Shown here one piece after another: positions 60,601-64,000 of a stretch of 64,000 bases of DNA (the first letter of the stretch is position 1; each line of letters opens with the position of its first letter). The position numbers and the translations under genes are program-made. Source of the stretch: Purshia tridentata (lineage: Eukaryota; Streptophyta; Magnoliopsida; Rosales; Rosaceae); the NCBI GenBank assembly GCA_003254885.1, contig QANT01002834.1, positions 1 through 64,000 of the forward strand, in the 5' to 3' direction. The notes beneath the pieces were generated by a model. The model made no database searches and was not told the origin of the DNA. It was given only the letters and a program-made list of their open reading frames with translations.

Positions 60601-63600
60601 ACAAGGAAACTCACCTGCCCCTACAGTTCAAACATCTTTTGCTTCAAGTGCAAACAGAGTGGACTGGAATGGACAAACATTATCTACAGAATTTGAGGAT
60701 GTGGATTCTGGGGGTGATGCTGGAGTTTCATCTCTTGGCCAACCTATGTTTGGTTCCATTTTGCATAATGCTTCTCTACTTTCACAAGAAGTTGGAGGTA
60801 TAATGCATTGCAGTAGATACTATTTCACTTATGAATTTCACTAGATGCATTAAAGTTTATAATTTTGTTTAAATTCTTGTAATATCTTGTTGTTCTGCTT
60901 TTATTCAGAGCCACTGGACATACAATTCAAGGCTTTTTTTGGAGTTTAATATCAGCTATATCACAGTTGTTTGGGTTTTATAAGCACATTTTACTGTCCT
61001 TGGTCTTTTAGCAGTAACTTATACCTTCCATTTGATTAAACTCTGCTTCTATATGTTTTGGCCCTTTTCAGTTTTGTCTTTATCTTTTAGTTGAGTTATT
61101 TCTTCCATTATGTATGATGAACTTTATCAAGTAGGAAAATGTTGTTTGTCCAAAAACAACTTTCTGCATTCATGTGAGTATTTATAGTAGCATGGGAACT
61201 CATAGTACCAATATGATCTCCATTATGCATACAAAAATTGTATTTTGTTTCAAATATTGATATATCTTATGCAGTAGTAAGTTTTCAAAACTTAAAATAT
61301 GTGACCAGGTGTCTCTCGTGCTTTTCAGGATTTCCTGAGTCATTCAGGGATCCCTCCGGTTCGTGGTGTGCTGGACCTAAATTTTATCCTGGTTCTGGTT
61401 CTGGTTCATCTGTCTGGGCTGGAATGCAAAGCTCAACAACAAATGAGCACAGCATACATGACCACAATGTTTTTGTTGGAGAACCTAATGGAGCCGACTT
61501 CATAACTCATAAATTAACAGATGCTAGATTGGATGTTGATAGTGGATTCAAAGATGTAACTTGTGAAGATAGGTTGATTGCTGACATAGATGTCCAGGCT
61601 GTCACAGCACCTTCTCAGAGAGAAGCTCAGGTATGTTTTCTACAGTCAGTTTTCTGTGCTTTTAGTCTTCCACACTGTCGTATTTTAATTTCATTTCATT
61701 TCCTGATGAATCTTATTTTATGAGATAGTGTTTTGCCATAATTTTAGTTAATGTTAATATATGAATTTGAACACCTGCTGTTGTCACACACCATGGAAAC
61801 AATTCGTAGATTGGAAACAATTTGAACACCGGCTTTGTTGTTTATCAATTATTTCTCTTTTAGTTGTTTTTCTACTGCAATTTATTTACTTGGTTTTTTA
61901 GAGTAGGGTTTCCTGTGGTGGAAATTTCCTTAGTGATAGTTAAACCTTATTACATGTGCCAAAGGAGCATGAATTCAATGTGTTTAATCCCCAGTTTCAT
62001 GGTTTTTCTGATACTCAGACAGTATTTATTTCTACCAACCAAGTTGAAAATAATTCTAGAGATGGTGGTGCACGTGATGCTGAACCGGGAGAGCTGAAGA
62101 AACTTGACAGTTTTGGGAGATGGATGGATAAAGAAATTGGTGTGGATTGTACTGATTCCTTGATGGCTTCTGACTCTGGCAATTACTGGAACACACTTGA
62201 TGCTCAGGATGATGATAAGGAAGTGTCCAGTTTATCCCACCATATGCAGTTAGATATAGATTCACTTGGCCCTTCTCTTTCCCAAGAACAACTATTTAGC
62301 ATCTGTGATTATTCGCCAGATTGGGCTTATTCAGGAACTGAAACAAAGGTACGTATACATAGCTAATGACTTTGTATTTTTGTTATATATATATATATAT
62401 ATATATATATTTTTAAACAAAAATGCGCTCGTAAATAGACATCATTCTAATAAATGCATGACTAGATATGTTGATTCAGTTTCTTCTTCTACCCCCTTTT
62501 CAGGTTTTAATAGTTGGTAGATTTTTGGGAAGCAAGAAGCATTCTACTGAGACAAAGTGGGGATGCATGTTTGGTGAAATAGAGGTTTCTGCTGAAGTTC
62601 TGTCAGATAATGTTATACGATGTCAAACTCCTTTACATGCTCCTGGGCGTGTTCCATTCTATGTGACCTGCAGAAATAGGGTAGCCTGCAGTGAGGTGAG
62701 AGAGTTTGAATATCGTGAAAAGCCCATGGGGATAGCTATCAACAGCTCAACAGAAGATGAATTGTGCTTTCAGATACGTCTAGCAAAATTGTTGAAGTTG
62801 GGCTCAGAGAGGAAGTGGTTGGAATGTTCTGCTGTAGATTGTGATAAATGTAAGCTCAAAAGTTCCATATGTTCAATGAGAAGCAACAGTGAGAGTGATT
62901 GGGTAATAGTTGATGGGGGTTCTATGGCATGCAAAAGTGATCACTTGACCCATAGAAATGTCTTGATTCAAAATTTGTTGAAGGATAGACTTTGTGAATG
63001 GCTAGTCTGTAAAGTTCATGAAGGCAGTAAAGGACCACATGTCCTGGATAAAGAAGGCCAAGGTGTTCTACATTTGACTGCTGCTCTTGGTTATGAGTGG
63101 GCCATGGGCCCCATAGTTGCTTCTGGTGTCAGCCCCAATTTCAGAGATGCTTGCGGAAGAACAGGGCTTCACTGGGCATCATATTTTGGAAGGTAAGGAC
63201 TTAAGGTTGCTGTTATAGATTCTTCTCTATTATGTATACCAAAAAGAAAATATATACATATTCATCACATTATCTTGTATGTTTTGTATGGAGGGATTAG
63301 TATTATTTTCAAATTCTCTGTTTGTAGGCTGTCTTCTTTTATTTATGTTGGATATTATATAATTCCCTTGGCAGCAATATCTTGTATTGCTCAAATAATT
63401 TTATTTTTAATCCAGTTCTTTTATGAAGTTTCTTTCTAGTCAGCATTGATATGAAAAGCGTATAAGTTTCTGTCCCATGTTGGGGAAGACAAAGGTTGTA
63501 CCTGTATATAATATTCAGATAATACTTTTCTTGTATATAAGGTTGAGAATTTATTGATGAAGGAATTCATCTTCAAGAAATGCTGTTTCCATCAAATATA

Positions 63601-64000
63601 GGAAGGTCGGGAGGAATAATGAGCCAACATGCTTGTAATTGAAAACGACTTCTATACTTTTGTATGCACCACGCCTAATCTTACCTTTTCTGAGGATGAC
63701 TTGAAGGGTCATCTACAACCATCTTTATTCTTGATTTATGTAACGTATTTGGTTTTAACACTAATCTGTTATTTTTCAATCCTTTTATAGAGAGGAAACA
63801 GTCACCGCTTTAGTTATATTGGGTGCCGCTCCAGGTGCTGTTGATGACCCAACACCAGCATTTCCTGGCGGACAAACAGCCGCTGATCTAGCCTCAAGTA
63901 GAGGACATAAAGGGATTGCTGGATATTTGGCGGAAGCGGATCTTACTAGTCACCTATCCTCATTGACAATCAATGAGACTATAATGGACAATGTTTCCGC
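57666..64000 (+). CDS. CAMTA: Calmodulin-binding transcription activator, 3' part beyond window
   Basis: Starts MADTKKYIPNQQL (57666) and continues through about ten exons to the window end. CG-1 DNA-binding domain: QRWLRPSEICEILRNYQKF, SLFLFDRKALRYFRKDGHRW, VDVLHCYYAHGEENENFQRR, HIVLVHYREVK (58220-60350). A divergent acidic middle follows. TIG/IPT domain: LIVGRFLGSKK to GRVPFYVTCRNRVACSEVRE (62505-62715). Ankyrin repeats: DKEGQGVLHLTAALGY and GRTGLHWASYFGREETV (63050-63830), and GGQTAADLASSRGHKGIAGYL. IQ motifs and the calmodulin-binding helix must lie downstream. Plant CAMTAs bind (A/C/G)CGCG(C/G/T) and control cold and immune genes. Closest by recall to the CAMTA1-3 group; which member is not settled. 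Confidence 0.95.
62383..62411. repeat. TA dinucleotide microsatellite in a CAMTA intron
   Basis: About 13 TA units just after the exon ending ETK. Confidence 0.9.

Overview
The window is nuclear DNA of a flowering plant, almost certainly a eudicot. The genes carry many introns with canonical GT/AG borders, the intergenic DNA is AT-rich, and the gene families are plant-specific (PDR-type ABCG transporters, X8/CBM43 wall proteins, plant-type split ATP-citrate lyase, plant CAMTA). Gene order and protein flavour suggest Rosaceae (perhaps Prunus-like), but that is only an impression. I found no prokaryotic operon, CRISPR array, rRNA or convincing tRNA gene.

Layout. 1-14.6 kb: two full-size ABCG/PDR transporter genes tail to tail; the first enters the window already past its first Walker A. 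14.6-18.5 kb: AT-rich intergenic DNA with a 229-bp tandem duplication. 18.7-23.3 kb: two same-strand genes for small secreted X8 proteins, each with a repeated linker between signal peptide and X8 domain. 24.6-26.2 kb: intron-less S-adenosylmethionine synthetase CDS (minus strand) with an intron in its 5' UTR. 26.3-29.2 kb: intergenic, with a T-homopolymer insertion in a 13-bp direct repeat. 29.3-31.3 kb: ATG8 of the class ending in a bare glycine. 31.8-33.7 kb: two-MATH-domain protein. 34.9-35.9 kb: proteasome assembly chaperone 4-like. 37.0-44.0 kb: GFS12 (pseudokinase, BEACH, WD40). 45.3-48.4 kb: ATP-citrate lyase subunit A. 49.4-50.9 kb: SRP19. 51.6-52.3 kb: Mediator subunit 21. 52.6-54.7 kb: class I methyltransferase of the eEF1A-lysine-methyltransferase type. 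55.9-57.1 kb: small Mutator-like transposon with long terminal inverted repeats. 57.7 kb to the end: a CAMTA transcription factor cut off by the window.

The genes are mostly unrelated housekeeping functions. ACLA/SRP19 and MED21/methyltransferase are divergent pairs that probably share promoter DNA. SAM synthetase makes the cofactor used by the methyltransferase, but nothing suggests co-regulation.

The recurrent unusual signal is local tandem duplication. Seven direct duplications of about 90-230 bp are scattered over the window, and four touch gene architecture: a duplicated core promoter (X8 gene 1), a duplicated exon (X8 gene 2), a copied donor-side intron segment (ATG8), and an identical copy of part of an ACLA exon that could be spliced in frame. 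The CAMTA leader also carries two upstream ORFs, one overlapping the main start codon. I did not find a clearly new biological system; these are the best leads.
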